Shown here: positions 24,885 through 36,089 of the stretch, piece after piece
How positions within the stretch are numbered: position 1 is the stretch's first letter
Layout of the letters: each line of letters starts with the position of its first letter
NCBI GenBank assembly: GCA_009192285.1
Contig: CM018606.1
Span: forward strand, 1,416,081-1,480,080
DNA from: Morchella semilibera
Lineage: Eukaryota; Ascomycota; Pezizomycetes; Pezizales; Morchellaceae
Length of the DNA stretch: 64,000 nt
Direction of reading: 5' to 3'
Notes under the pieces: generated by a model
The model's input: the letters and a program-made list of their open reading frames with translations, nothing else
Told to the model about the DNA's origin: nothing
Databases searched by the model: none
Made by a program: the position numbers and the translations under genes

Positions 24885-26887
24885 TCAAAAGCCAAAAAAA
24901 TCTTGTATGCCAACCACCCGCAAGCCGGGACGCAGGCTAGCGCACCCAGTGCACCTCAACACGCCCCAAACCTTGATGATTTTTAGTTCTTTACAGCTAT
25001 TCGACAAGTCCTCTAAAACTTTGTCATTGACAGCTCCAATAAAGCCCAAATCAATCTCCTCTAGTCTCCCAAGCCCCCTCCCAAGAGCTCCCAATCCAAT
25101 ATCCGTCAGCTTCCCACAGGAGTTGAGATTAAGAACCTCCAAATTGGTCCCGGAGTGGCCAAGAATGGCGTGGAGAGCTTCATCAGACAGCTCGATGACT
25201 CGCGAAACGTTCAAGTGTGAGAGACCCGAATTCACATTCCAGTTTGTGAACAGCGCAGCCACGCCCTGATTGGAAAATAACTCGCTGTCCTCTAGCGTTA
25301 GTATTTGGAGCCGCGTGCAACAAGCATGGATCGACCCCAGGACTTCATCGGTGAGCTCCTGGCAGCGAGTGAGATTGAGCTCCTTCAATCCAGACCCAAC
25401 GGAATTTAGGATATCAGCAATAGCTGCATCACTGACTTCGCCACCGGGATTTGAAATCTCGAGGACTTCGAGCTTGGTTAGGCCTGTAAGGAGACGTGCC
25501 GAACCGTCGCCGAACCTGTTGAGGTCGGAGAGACGGAGCTCTGTGAGATTGGGGCAGTTATCGACGATAGACTCAATGACAGAGGGGGTGATGCGCGCAG
25601 TGTCGGTGAGTTTGAGGCTTGTAAGGCGGTGGCCGGCTAGTTGAAAGAAGTTTTGATAGCATTCAGCTGTGATGAGGAAGGGGCCGCCAAGGTGGAGAGA
25701 GTTCAGGGAATGCAGCTGGTGCGCGTAGTAGGTGAGGACTGTGTCGTTGATGTTACCACAGAAGGAGAGTGAGAGGTGACGGAGGGTAGGAACGATGGAA
25801 GCAATTGATTGGAGCTCATTAGCTTCGATTTCTAGGCTATGTTAGAGTTGGGTTCTAATACATTGGAGGTGTAATGGTTGTAATTGTAAGATAGTAGACG
25901 AAAACGTACTGGAGCAATCATAAATATTTAGTTTAGTGCTTCCTGGATCTAGGAATAGCTTTATGGTATTGTTATTGAGCCTACGGTTTCGGGCAATAAT
26001 CTGGCAGATAAGATCCATGTTCATTGCCCCAATATCACCGAGGGCTTCAACGTCGTCAATGTATTTAGCAACAAGCTACACCGAATTAGCAGCCCATAGC
26101 AACAAGTCTCTCAAGCCAGGTGTGCTCACGTTGATACACAGCTCCCTCAGAGTCTTCGGTCCCCCTATTTTTCCATCAAGAATGTTTTTAGCACCCTCCT
26201 TCTTTCCCTTCTTGGCCACAACCCTCTTTTTCTTCTCAGTCTTCTTAGTACCCGCGTCCCGTGCTCCACATGCATTACATAGTAAGCCGTCGCCATCTGG
26301 GCCATTACGGGAGTATGCTGTCACGGTGAAACGACACTCACACTCCGCGCAGAATGAAATCTGCCCGGGGACTGATACCGCCTTTGTTCCCCAGCCACCA
26401 TTTTTTCGTTTTTTAGTGGCCGCAGCACCCGAAGAGGGCTGCTCCGTGGAGGGACCAGCTTCGCTCTCAGGCTGCCCACGACGGCGGCGAGTAGTTGGGG
26501 CTGGGGCTGGGGCTGGGGCTGGGGATGTAACTCGATTTTCGGCTTCCGCAGCTTCAGCTATCGCGGCTTCAGCAGCTTCGGCGCGTTCAAGTGCACGACG
26601 GCGAATATCAGCGGCATTTATTCCTTTGTCCTTTGGTGGGGTCAGTGAATGCAGTTTCTAATACTTTGAAGCTTTCAAAATCCCGATTTCTGGGAAGTAA
26701 CGTACTCGCAGGAATTCTGTCATTGCCGAATTTCTGGAAAGCAAAAATCAGCGTCATATTTAGCCATATTTGGTTGAAACGTTGAAACTTACGGCCCACG
26801 CACGCCATTGCCTCCTCTGTTTCGTCTGGACCTGATAATTTTTTAGCTTAATTAAGGTTATTTCTGTAGAAACGGTCATATTTACAT
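24885..26887 (-). CDS. rad7: Rad7, nucleotide excision repair LRR protein
   Basis: Partner of Rad16 in the global-genome repair complex, acting on damaged, non-transcribed chromatin; Rad7 also joins an elongin C/cullin ligase in yeast. Six exons (26887-26886, 26831-26793, 26733-26706, 26630-26130, 26075-25910, 25831-24885) give about 560 residues. The N-terminus reads MSRRNRGG...RGPNSAMTEFLRDKGINAADI, as expected for fungal Rad7. An Ala/Pro-rich linker leads to two CxxC pairs (FCAEC ... LLCNACG), a putative zinc finger. From about residue 210 come leucine-rich repeats of the cysteine-containing type (LNIYDCS, LRHLSLSFCG, LKELNLTRCQELTD, LEVLNLNSCGKLTD), ending IKVWGVLRC...RVVGIQ. The start codon appears split as AT|G by a 54-nt first intron (26832-26885), since no ATG precedes the conserved SRRNR in frame within the exon. 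The neighbour across 1.0 kb is rad16, in the opposite direction. Confidence 0.92.
26832..26885 (-). other. Intron splitting the rad7 start codon
   Basis: The putative donor GTAAAT follows AT, and TTATCAG precedes GTCCAGACG, so splicing builds ATG TCC AGA CGA. The following exons, in the same frame, give the conserved Rad7 N-terminus. The donor is weak, so a slightly different first exon is possible. Confidence 0.6.
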
Positions 26888-27887
26888 TGTCTGTGTGGTT
26901 TGTGACCTAAGATTTGATGGCTTTGTGTGATTTCTGTGGTGGAGATTCTAAGAGACTAAGAGAGAGACCTGGGGTGGAAGTGAAGTGAGAGTTCCGGAGC
27001 CGTGTGTACCTCTAACCTAAGCACTACCATCTGTATGGCATTCTGAAGAACGCGCAGAACTACGGATAACGGAGCGTGTAAAGTGGCTGCAGCACCCTGC
27101 AGTGGCAATTGAAATCTCAATCCCTGCCGAATCCAGGGAAATATAATACGATCCTTCTAGCCCAAACAGTTCATCCCGATACCCACGGAGAATCGACTAG
27201 CAAACTGCCAAGGCGGGAAAACACGAAGCAGGAGTCATAACGCGTAAAGTGCTCCACAAACAACCGGGGGAAGACGCGTTTTTTTTTTCTCCGTCTGCTT
27301 ATCGCCACTCGCGAAAACCCGCAGATGCAGTATACAGATAGCTCCGTATAACAAAAGTTCGAGGGGGCCACAGCAAGGTCGGGGTGGTCTTATCTGATCT
27401 ATACATAGTAATTTCTTTAAAGAAAGTTTTTCTCTGGTTCCCTCGACGCCGAGGACCTTGTAATCATTACCTGCGATTCTGCTGAGACAATATCCCTTTG
27501 TATTCTTGGCTGCCTTTCTCCCTCCTTCTCCAGGAACTCCCCCCACCCCCCTCTCCATCTCTGCACTGTCACTTCCTTATCAGACCACTTCGCCTTGAAA
27601 GTCGTCTTGAAAGTACTCCTTACCTACTTTCCTTCCCTCTTTGTCGTATAACACTTTAGTTACAAACAATCCCTTATATAAGCTTCCGCGGCGGAATTCC
27701 TTGTTCTCTGTAGAGATCTGGAAAACTTCATTTGAGCCCCATTCATTTGTATGTTTCAATGAAACAAGGCTACACACGAGCTTGTAATTTCTGACTACAA
27801 CCCCCAGATCCTTCAGTTGTAGTAAACTGCAGTCACAATAACTAGAGCACTCACATCCGTGCGGAAAAATAGACCATCACAATAAAG
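26888..27887. promoter_or_regulatory. Shared upstream region of rad7 and rad16
   Basis: The 1.0 kb between the two divergent start codons. ORFs inside are short and have no domain. It should hold both promoters; I could not assign a specific damage-response site. Confidence 0.6.
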
Positions 27888-30800
27888 ATGGTTACTCTTC
27901 GTTCCTGTAAGTTTTAATTTATCAATTATGAGGCAACTCGCTGAATTTCCTTTCTAGCAGCTCGAATTGCAACTGCTGCTTCGACAATTAAGGCTGTTAC
28001 ACCGTCTAAAGCTGCCGCTACCACTACTACAACCACGCGTAAGCGCGCCCACACATCTGATTCGGAGGGGGATTCAACCAACGAAACTATTTTGGTCTCT
28101 AAGCTTCCCGCGAAGCGTACAAGGAAGGGCGTTAGGACTGAAATTGAGGCCAGCAGTAAAGTCAAAATTGGGAGCTCATCGACATCCACAGCCAATTCGT
28201 ATGCAAATTCTCTTGACGGTGGAGACGCAGATACACCTGCTACTTCTCAGGGCTCCAGAAGTAGCACTGTCTCCTCTAGACCTTCAAAAGGGAAGGGGAA
28301 GGAGGTAGCTGTTTCTACAGCTACTAGAAGAACTAGACTCTCAGCTACCAGGGTTGAGGTTGCGGATTCTCAAGAAGAAGATGAAGGTCTGGTGTATGAA
28401 GCAGCAGTTAAGAGTGAATCTCCGGAAGAGAGTGAACTCTCTGTGCCTGAAGACGACGAAGATGACAGCCTAGACGAAGATTTCAATGAATCCGTTCCTC
28501 CCGTCGGAGGTAAAGGTAAAGGCAAAGCTAAAGCCAAACCTCCAGCAAAGCCAGCCCGCCCCTCTAGAAACAGAGCCGCAAATAGAGGAGGAACCATCTC
28601 TTCAAGCGTCATTCCCGTAGGTCTAACGGAAGTCCCGGACATCACGGAAGGCGAAGAAAGTGCCATCACCTCAGACACCAGTTTTACTGATAGCGATCTT
28701 TCGGATTCCTATGCAGCCCTCGTGGATGATTCTGATGAAGAAGAGGCAAGGCCACGGGCTACCCAGCCCAATGTGCAAACTATAGGACCATACCAACCTC
28801 TTATACTCCCTAGAAATAGAAGGAGGCCTAATTTCCCTGGCAGGACCAGGGAGGATAATATTCGCAGCCAGCTCATGCATTGGCATCCAGAGCTCTGTAC
28901 TATTTGGGATGAGCTTGATCAACGTCCCAAGATTGCTGTTGCAAAGGCTACGCAGCCTGACGGGTTATCATTGACCATGCTACCCTTCCAGTTGGAGGGC
29001 CTTAATTGGCTCCGGGCTCAAGAACAAACTATCTTCAAAGGCGGTATTCTTGCTGATGAGATGGGCATGGGTAAGACCATCCAGACAATTGGTTTACTCA
29101 TGTCCGAGCCTCGTGCAAAGCCAAACTTGGTTATAGCTCCGACAGTTGCGCTAGTTCAGTGGGAGAACGAGATCAAGAAACATACTAATAACGCGTTGAC
29201 CGTGATCTCATACCACGGTGCGAACAGGGAGGAAGACCCTGAGGTATTAGCTCAGGCCGATGTGATAATGACTACCTACAGTGTTTTGGAGAGCATTTAT
29301 AGGAAGCAGACAACAGGCTTTAAGAGGAAGGATGGAATATACAAGCAGGATAGCCCTATCCACATGTTAAAATTCCATAGGGTCATACTCGACGAGGCGC
29401 ACAATATTAAAGTATGGCGAACTTACCCCATTAAATTTGTTAAAATTGTGCATAACTGACCATAATAGGACCGATCGAGTAAATCCGCGAAGGCGGCTTT
29501 TGCGCTGCAGACAAAGTACAAGCTCTGTCTTTCTGGAACACCGCTCCAGAATCGCATCGGAGAGCTTTTCTCTCTTCTCCGATTTCTCGAGGCAGATCCA
29601 TTCAGTTACTACTATTGCCGCAACTGCACTTGCAAGTCGTTGAACTGGAGGTTTAAGGCTAATCGTGGCTGCGACGACTGCGGGCATAGTCCAATGCACC
29701 ATCTTTGTCTTTTCAACCACGAGTTGCTCAAGCCAATCCAGACTTACGGGAATGAGGGACGCGGCAAGGCTGCCTTTCAGAAGCTGCAAATTCTGCTGAA
29801 GCACATAATGCTCCGACGTACAAAGGAGGAGCGTGCTGATGATCTTGGACTGCCGCCGAAAATCGTGAAGGTCAGGCGAGATTACTTCAATGAGGAGGAA
29901 CTTGATGTCTATGATTCGATATACGGCGATTCAAAGAGGAAGTTCAACACATATGTTGCACATGGTGTCGTCTTGGTAAATTCCTTTCTTATCTTGTTTC
30001 CGGCAGCACTCTAATTTCCCACCGTAGAACAATTATGCAAATATCTTCACTCTCATCACTCGTATGCGCCAACTTGCGGATCATCCTGATCTTGTACTCA
30101 AGAAGGAAGCTCTTACTGGCCAGAACACTCTCGTCTGTTCTCTGTGCGACGATGAAGCTGAGGATGCTATCAAAAGTAAATGTCACCACACATTCTGCCG
30201 AATGTGTGTACATGAATACATTTCTGGTTTTGATGGCAAATCAAACCCCGATTGTCCCAAGTGTCATATCACGTTGAATATTGATCTTACCGCACCCGCA
30301 ATTGAGGTTGATGAGGGGACAATTGTCAAAAAGAACTCCATCATCAATCGCATCGACATGAGTCAGTGGCATAGTTCGACTAAGATCGAGGCCCTAGTCG
30401 AAGAGCTCTACAAGCTAAGGAGTCAAAACCACACTATCAAGTCCATCGTATTCTCCCAGTTCACGTCCATGCTTCAGTTAGTAGAATGGAGGCTGCGCAA
30501 GGCCGGTTTCCAGACCGCGATGTTAGAGGGCAGCATGACCCCCAGCCAGCGCAACGCCACCATCCAGCACTTTATGGAGAACGTGGAGACCACGGTCTTC
30601 CTTGTCTCTCTCAAGGCTGGAGGTGTTGCACTGAATCTTATCGAGGCGTCCCAGGTGTTTATCATGGACCCGTGGTGGAATCCGTCAGTGGAATGGCAGG
30701 CCGCTGACAGGATCCATCGTATTGGCCAAACAAGGGCTTGTAAGGTCACTAGGCTGATCATTGAGGACAGCATTGAATCCCGGATCTTAGACTTGCAGGA

Positions 30801-30897
30801 GAAGAAGGCGAGGATGATACATGCCACGGTGGGCGGTGATCAGGGTGCAATGGATAAGCTGACACCTGCGGATATGCAGTTTCTGTTCCAGAATTAG
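27888..30897 (+). CDS. rad16: Rad16, SNF2-type ATPase with RING finger
   Basis: DNA-dependent ATPase that with Rad7 scans chromatin and generates the torsion needed for excision of lesions in non-transcribed DNA. Four exons (27888-27906, 27958-29411, 29469-29975, 30028-30897) give about 949 residues. The first 230 residues are Ser/Lys/Asp/Glu-rich and disordered. Helicase motif I is in [13 protein letters not shown] near residue 371, motif II is DEAH near 483, and [11 protein letters not shown], then [16 protein letters not shown], follow. A C3HC4 RING (CSLC ... CHHTFCRMC ... CPKC) sits at about 697-740 between the two helicase lobes, the hallmark of the Rad16/Rad5 class. The C-terminal lobe has [22 protein letters not shown] and DRIHRIGQ, ending ADMQFLFQN. 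Intron 1 ends in TAGCAG, a tandem acceptor that adds or omits one Ala. Rad16 rather than Rad5 because there is no HIRAN domain and the RING-proximal sequence and C-terminus are Rad16-like. Confidence 0.97.
27952..27960 (+). other. NAGNAG tandem splice acceptor of rad16 intron 1
   Basis: TTCTAGCAG offers AG at 27956-27957 and at 27959-27960. Both keep the frame: the first yields Ser-Ala-Arg, the second Ser-Arg. Tandem acceptors of this sort commonly give mixed products. Confidence 0.6.
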
Positions 30898-31575
30898 GCG
30901 GAGGTTTAGCATAGGTAACTTTAAGATATTAAGGGATGCCTGTGTAAATATTCCACTTTGTACCTCTGGCATCTTAATAAGTATTTCTCTTTCACATATG
31001 ATCTCTTGTTATATATATTTATCCACCTTATTAGTCTATCATGTCCCCACCTTCGCACCCCTAAGCTTCCCTAGAGTGGCGATATACATATAAGACATGG
31101 GGAGTAAAGTTGGATAGTGTCTGAGAGGGTCGGAAGGAGGCGTGTGAGGTGTGCAGGGTTTTATTTATACCCTGCCATACATTGCCCTGGTCATAGGCTA
31201 TCACTCGCGTCCTTCAGGACAGGAATATGCTACCCCGCGAACCCCTCAATGCTGCTATAGGTCCCCCGGACTCGGTAGCCTAAGTTCCGAGGTGAAAATC
31301 AGGTGAAAGCCCCTAACGTAGTAACCCAGGTGGGCAAACGGGGAGTTGAATGTTAGGCAGCTAGACTAGAGACTTCATTTAGTCACTATTAGAATGTAAC
31401 TTGTAGACCGAGAGATTTCGTATCATTTAAATTCATTGGTCTCATACGTCCTACTTTATCCGTATCAACCCCGAGTGATCGGGTATGACCGGGTTTATCA
31501 TACCCTGTCACTCGGGGGTGCGCCGCTACCAGTGCACTGGCATCCTAACCTACACAGAAAAAGCCGCGACCGAAC
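30898..31575. other. Convergent 3' flank of rad16 and the LVIVD gene
   Basis: No gene. A near-palindrome (CCCCGAGTGATCGGGTATGA ... TCACTCGGGG) at about 31470-31516 could form a stem-loop between the convergent genes. Confidence 0.45.
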
Positions 31576-33358
31576 TTAAAACTCTGCCCGGAATTTGCCC
31601 ACAATCTCCTTACTTCTCCTGACGACAAACACTCCCCGGTCATATGTATTGATAATGATGTGGCCCGACTTAAAGAACCCATACGAGCCCCACGTACCCA
31701 TAAAGGTCGCCGCCGGCGCTGCATCATCGTCGGGAAAAAACTGTTCATCATTACCACCGTCCTGGTTAGCCACCTCTCCGGCGTCTTTAAAGAGGAGTTG
31801 GGTATAACCTACTATCTATAAATGCGACCTCCTTGATATTCCCTCCAGTCGGATCGCTCGGAATCCCCTGCACGTCCAGAATCCGCAACCCCGCGCCATA
31901 GTTACTCTGATACGAGAACCCCTTATCGATATACTGGTTGTGATCGATTGATACAACATCAGATTTGTAGACGCCGGTCAAAATCGGTTTCTCCAAGTTC
32001 GCAATGTTCCAGATATAAGTCGTTGCCTTCTGGTCCGCGGCGCTCCCGGCCTTTTTTTGCTCGTCCAACTCATCGTCCATCAGCAGAAACTCTTGGTTCT
32101 CCGGATCTAGCACCCATCCTTGATGCGTGTATGAGGCGCCCTCATACGAGATGCGGGAGATTATCTTAGCATCCGCTTTGTCGGTGATGTTGTAGATGGT
32201 GAGTGAATCCTCGTTATAGCCATAACAGATCTCGACCCCGTTATAGCGCGTGTCGGGGCCACGGTAGATGAGGCATTGAGCATCATGGACGTAGCCATCG
32301 GAGGCAGCACAGCCGGTTTGTGTGGGGCTGCTAGGATCGGAAACGTCAATGAAAATGAGTCCAGATCTGCATGTGTCGTTGCGGGGCCTGTTGGGTGGTG
32401 TTAGAAGGGAGGATGCGCGGAAAGAAGCAGTTGAGATGGGACTTACTGGGCACCAACAGCAATGATGTGCTGGCTGGCTTCAGCAATAACAACGTTGTGG
32501 GAGCGGCCGACAGGGAGTTTGTCGAAGTGTCCGGTAACATCACTGATAATATCAAATGTCTTTGTTGTAGTTGATAGTGGGTTCCACCAAGGCCTAACCT
32601 CGAGGAGCTGTCTCAACTATCATGAGCACTGTGTGTGTGTGTGTAAATTAATTATATAAAAGATGACCGGATGCCTACCTTCCTCAAATCAAAGATTTGA
32701 ATACCATGACCGACAGCTTCAGAGCCAATGATCGCATAGTTCTTATATGTCTTGATCTCGCGCCATATAATGGGAACACTATGTTGTGGTAGTCTCCCAA
32801 TGTAATCCAGAGTTCCTTCACTCTTTCCATAATATGGCACCCAATTCCACCACCCCTTTCCCACAACCTCCGCAAATGCCGCCCCATCCGCCTGTCCGAT
32901 AATTGCAAACTCACGTCCCTCGAGCGTTATACCCCAGATCGAACTACCTATCCGACAAATAAAGTATTCTTAGTGATAAAATAACTAATCGATGAACCCT
33001 TTTCACGCAAGAAACACGTACCAATCCGATCGAGTATAGGGTTCGTTGACCCAAGGTCATCATGCGTTAAATGTCCCGTCACATCGAGATTTAGACACTG
33101 GAAAGTGCTGTTCGCACCGTCACCGGCAGTGACAGAGCCGTCAACGCAGGGGTAGAAACTGTTGCTGGATTTATAACGGCCAGGCTTAAAGTATCCCAAG
33201 TCGCGGTAGTGCTGCCATGTCGCCTCCTTCTGTGCCATAATTTCGTCCATTACCTCGCCGGAGGCGTACCGGGCATGGGCGGCCTCATTGACCGCCACCT
33301 CGCGCGCAAAACAGGCCGAGGAGAATAGAATAGTAGAGGAGAAGAGGAGGAGATTCAT
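31576..33358 (-). CDS. Secreted choice-of-anchor B / LVIVD-repeat protein
   Basis: Fungal databases tend to call this family regulatory P domain-containing; its biochemical role is unknown to me. Exons 33358-33022, 32947-32679, 32607-32447 and 32387-31813 join cleanly; a last part, about 31784-31576, completes roughly 516 residues. Residues 1-18 (MNLLLFSSTILFSSACFA) are a signal peptide. Propeller-like blades follow with the phrases WGITLEGREFAIIGQ, YAIIGSEAVGHGIQIFDLRK, SGLIFIDVSDPSSP, SLTIYNITDKADAKIISRI and GLRILDVQGIPSDP, as in LVIVD/choice-of-anchor B proteins. SYTHQGWVLDPENQEFLLMDDE is a well-conserved patch. The end FMGTWGSYGFFKSGHIIINT...GVFVVRR is family-like but lies in another frame: joining it needs a 28-nt or 38-nt intron (both too short to be comfortable) or a one-base indel near 31735-31812. 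It may be a sequence error or a recent lesion. Secreted or surface location is inferred from the signal peptide. Confidence 0.8.
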
Positions 33359-34498
33359 AGCACAGTTGGGGAATTGAAGATGCGTTTTCTACGTACTTCA
33401 TGCTTGACTTGGGGTATTTAAATGTTTTTCATATCCCCCAGGGGGTCAGATGGCCGTTTTAATTCTGTACTGATTGTTTATCAGAGCACGGAATCATGTG
33501 GAATAATATTGGCAGGTGCAAACATATCACCAACTCTCTTCCGCTCATCATTGACAATTGCAGACCACCTTCCTCGCACTGAACATGCGCCTTCCTAAGA
33601 AGGGTACCATCCCGCGATGCGGGGTTTTCTCCAAACCCAGGATACCCACAGGATCGGTCTTTTTTTCTCCAAATTTTAGGTTTAAAAGAATTGCTTGACC
33701 TGACCTTCGGCGTTTTATTGGAGCCGAACTTTGATTGTACCTACGATAAGCACCTGCGGGTGTCGACGTCCAATACTTCCCCTACGGACCTGGCCGCCTG
33801 GTGTGCCAAGTGGTTACAACACAATGAATACTGCCAGGTGGCTGGTGGTAGAAAGGGAAGCTGGTAATAATTGCCCAGAGTCTATTTAATGGTTGAGTCC
33901 AGGTTTGGAAGTTGTGTTTTGATAGGTAAAGAGCAAGAGTACCGATGGTAGCTCAAGTGGACTGTCTCTTATAGCCCAAGGAAACGAATCGGGGGATGGG
34001 TCCTTTTTTCCGCCTGACCTGTATGGCGGGTAGTGTGTGCAAAGTGACCGCCCTGTAGAAACGAATCAAAGTACTACTGTACTTATGTAGAAAGGCATCC
34101 AGAAACGAATCCTAAGTGCAAATGGACCCATTTATTGAGCATACATGTACTTATATCCCAGAGATATGTGTACATAAGCAAACTTATATGGCCTTCTCAG
34201 ACGCTGACGGCACTCAGGGTGCCCAGGGAATTGTTGAGACAAACTCAATCTCTGGAGAACATCGCCGTTCTCATGGCGTGCCTGGCAGAGAAAGTATCAC
34301 CATATCTCTCCAGGCGATTATATCTCTCTCCTGGTGGACTCTGTGTTTCTTGACAACTCCTGGAACAACTCGCTCCCTCCTGAAGATAGCTTGACTCCTC
34401 CTGGCACTCCCTGCTATGAAGAATTACCTCTAGCACTGTCTGACGTGACGCACTCAACATGACTATGATCACCCTGAAATAACAGTATACCCTTCGAG
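33359..34498. other. Intergenic with possible gene debris
   Basis: Upstream of the LVIVD gene. A stretch at 34230-34450 has protein-like readings in two + frames (LENIAVLMACLAEKV and NSLPPEDSLTPPGTP) that break off at stops. This could be the 5' part of the remnant at 34499-34815. One TACATGTA at 34142-34149. Confidence 0.4.
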
Positions 34499-34815
34499 GT
34501 GCTATTCCCGCCTCGGAAACTCTCTACCCATATTCTATACTGCTCCTATAATACTCACAATACCTTTAGTTGTGATGTCATAGAAGCAAGGAAATCTTCT
34601 CTGGGAGAGGCGATGAAACAGTGCTTATTGGCAATGAAAGATAAGAAAGACAACAATGACGATTGTGGAGGCGAGGTGTACGGATTCATCACAAACGGGG
34701 GAGGTTGGCGGGTGCTAAGATACGATGGTAAAAGCAGTTGAGTGGTGAATTATTGTGGACTACATGAATGTCGCGTTGAGTCATGGAGGCATTGTGAGAA
34801 ATTATTGAAGGTGAC
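34499..34815 (+). pseudogene. Remnant of a fungal multicopy gene family
   Basis: The frame to 34741 reads IEARKSSLGEAMKQCLLAMK, then GGEVYGFITNGGGWRVLRYDGKSS before a stop. A second piece just after (about 34755-34810) reads VDYMNVALSHGGIVRN in another frame. The pattern, an acidic-basic helix with Q/K then a hydrophobic G.V.NG..W strand, resembles the nuclease-like core seen in multicopy fungal proteins of unknown role. The two pieces look like one domain with an internal deletion and frame loss. I cannot name the family with confidence and see no intact copy in this window. Confidence 0.4.
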
Positions 34816-36089
34816 TGATTTATTATTCAGGGAATATTCCTATTTTCACGGGGGCCGATAGGAGAAAGTTGTGGTTTCGAGATGTACCTACATAAGTACA
34901 TGTACTTATTACATGTATGTAGTTATTAATTGATTTACGACTTTTTTGCTAACTGATCTTATCTTATCCTGGTGGTCCAGATCTTCGGATTTATTTATGA
35001 GAAAGAGGGTACTGGAGCCTCTGTCATGGTCCGTATATTCCATCTCTTCTACCTCCTCCTCCTCTGAACCAAAATCATCAATACGGCTTTGTTCCGATCC
35101 CCAATCAAGCAAATGGGCCGATGTTTCGTTTCGTTTCGGAGTCTCGCCAGCTTAGCTAGTAGGAAGAGTAGGTGCCAGTGGCTAATCTAATACTTCCAAT
35201 CAGTTGGAGCAGTCTTTATGTGTAGCACTGCCTGGCGAATCTCAATTAGAAATTAAATCCTACTGGTATCATAATTATAAAGGAGTAACATACCTGGAAC
35301 CACCCATTGAACCCGGGAGTTGGTGGTTAAATCGGATATGATGTCACAAGTGCGCATGTTTAATCGGGCTTAGGCTCGCCATTAGCTCCTGGTAGCGCCC
35401 CCACAGCGCCTGGTCGTAAAGGAATAATATCAGCCTCAGTGAAATCATAGTCCAATTAAGACGTGATCTAAAATATCAGTCATGAAATCAAAACCTGATG
35501 TACCAGATTTAAATCAGGCTGATATTTACTCGTTTACCATAAGAACCAAAAATGCAGTTTCTCAGGGCAAGAATAATTTGTATGGAGTGGCAATGATCTC
35601 CCCTACAAGTTTTCCCTGTTCCGGTCGCTTGGTCCTTCTCGTGGTAAACGAATATATACGGTCGGTCGTTAAAGTAAGTACATGTACTTATGTAGCCCAA
35701 CAAGGGTTTCCAATGAGATTCAGTTATGTCGAGCTACTATAGGGTTATGGCAAAAAAAGCTGAGAGTAGAACTCCCATGCAGGGAGGGATCCCTGCGGCT
35801 CTTTCTCAGCAGTTGCCTGCAGATCCTTAGGTGCTTCTGCTGGACATAAAACCTCGCCGCGAGCCTTACCTGCATTGTAACCCCGCAATATCCCACATAC
35901 CCCACCATCTGTCTATCTATCTATTATCTACTGGTATTTTTCCCGGGAAAACATAATTCTGGCTCAGGTGCGCCTACTTTGCACCTCCCACTTCACAACA
36001 TACTCTTTTCGTCGATTCGAAGGAGTGTGGTTATTTCACTTCTCTCTCTAACAACTCCCAGAACCCCCCAATATCGCACCATCCTTACG
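34816..36089. other. Upstream region of the M16 peptidase gene
   Basis: No supported gene. TACATGTA copies lie at 34897-34904, 34910-34917 and 35679-35686. An acidic frame on the - strand (34909-35112, DFGSEEEEVEEMEY) is isolated and was not accepted. A CT-rich block with ATCTATCTATCTATTATC lies near 35910-35930. Confidence 0.45.

Noticed and set aside
33940-34010. GGTAGCTCAAGTGG near 33946, resembling a tRNA D-arm
   Set aside because: No matching acceptor stem, anticodon arm or T-loop follows at the right spacing.
34909-35112. Acidic - strand frame containing SEEEEVEEMEY
   Set aside because: Isolated, begins without an ATG I would trust, and derives from a CTC/CCT-rich repeat.
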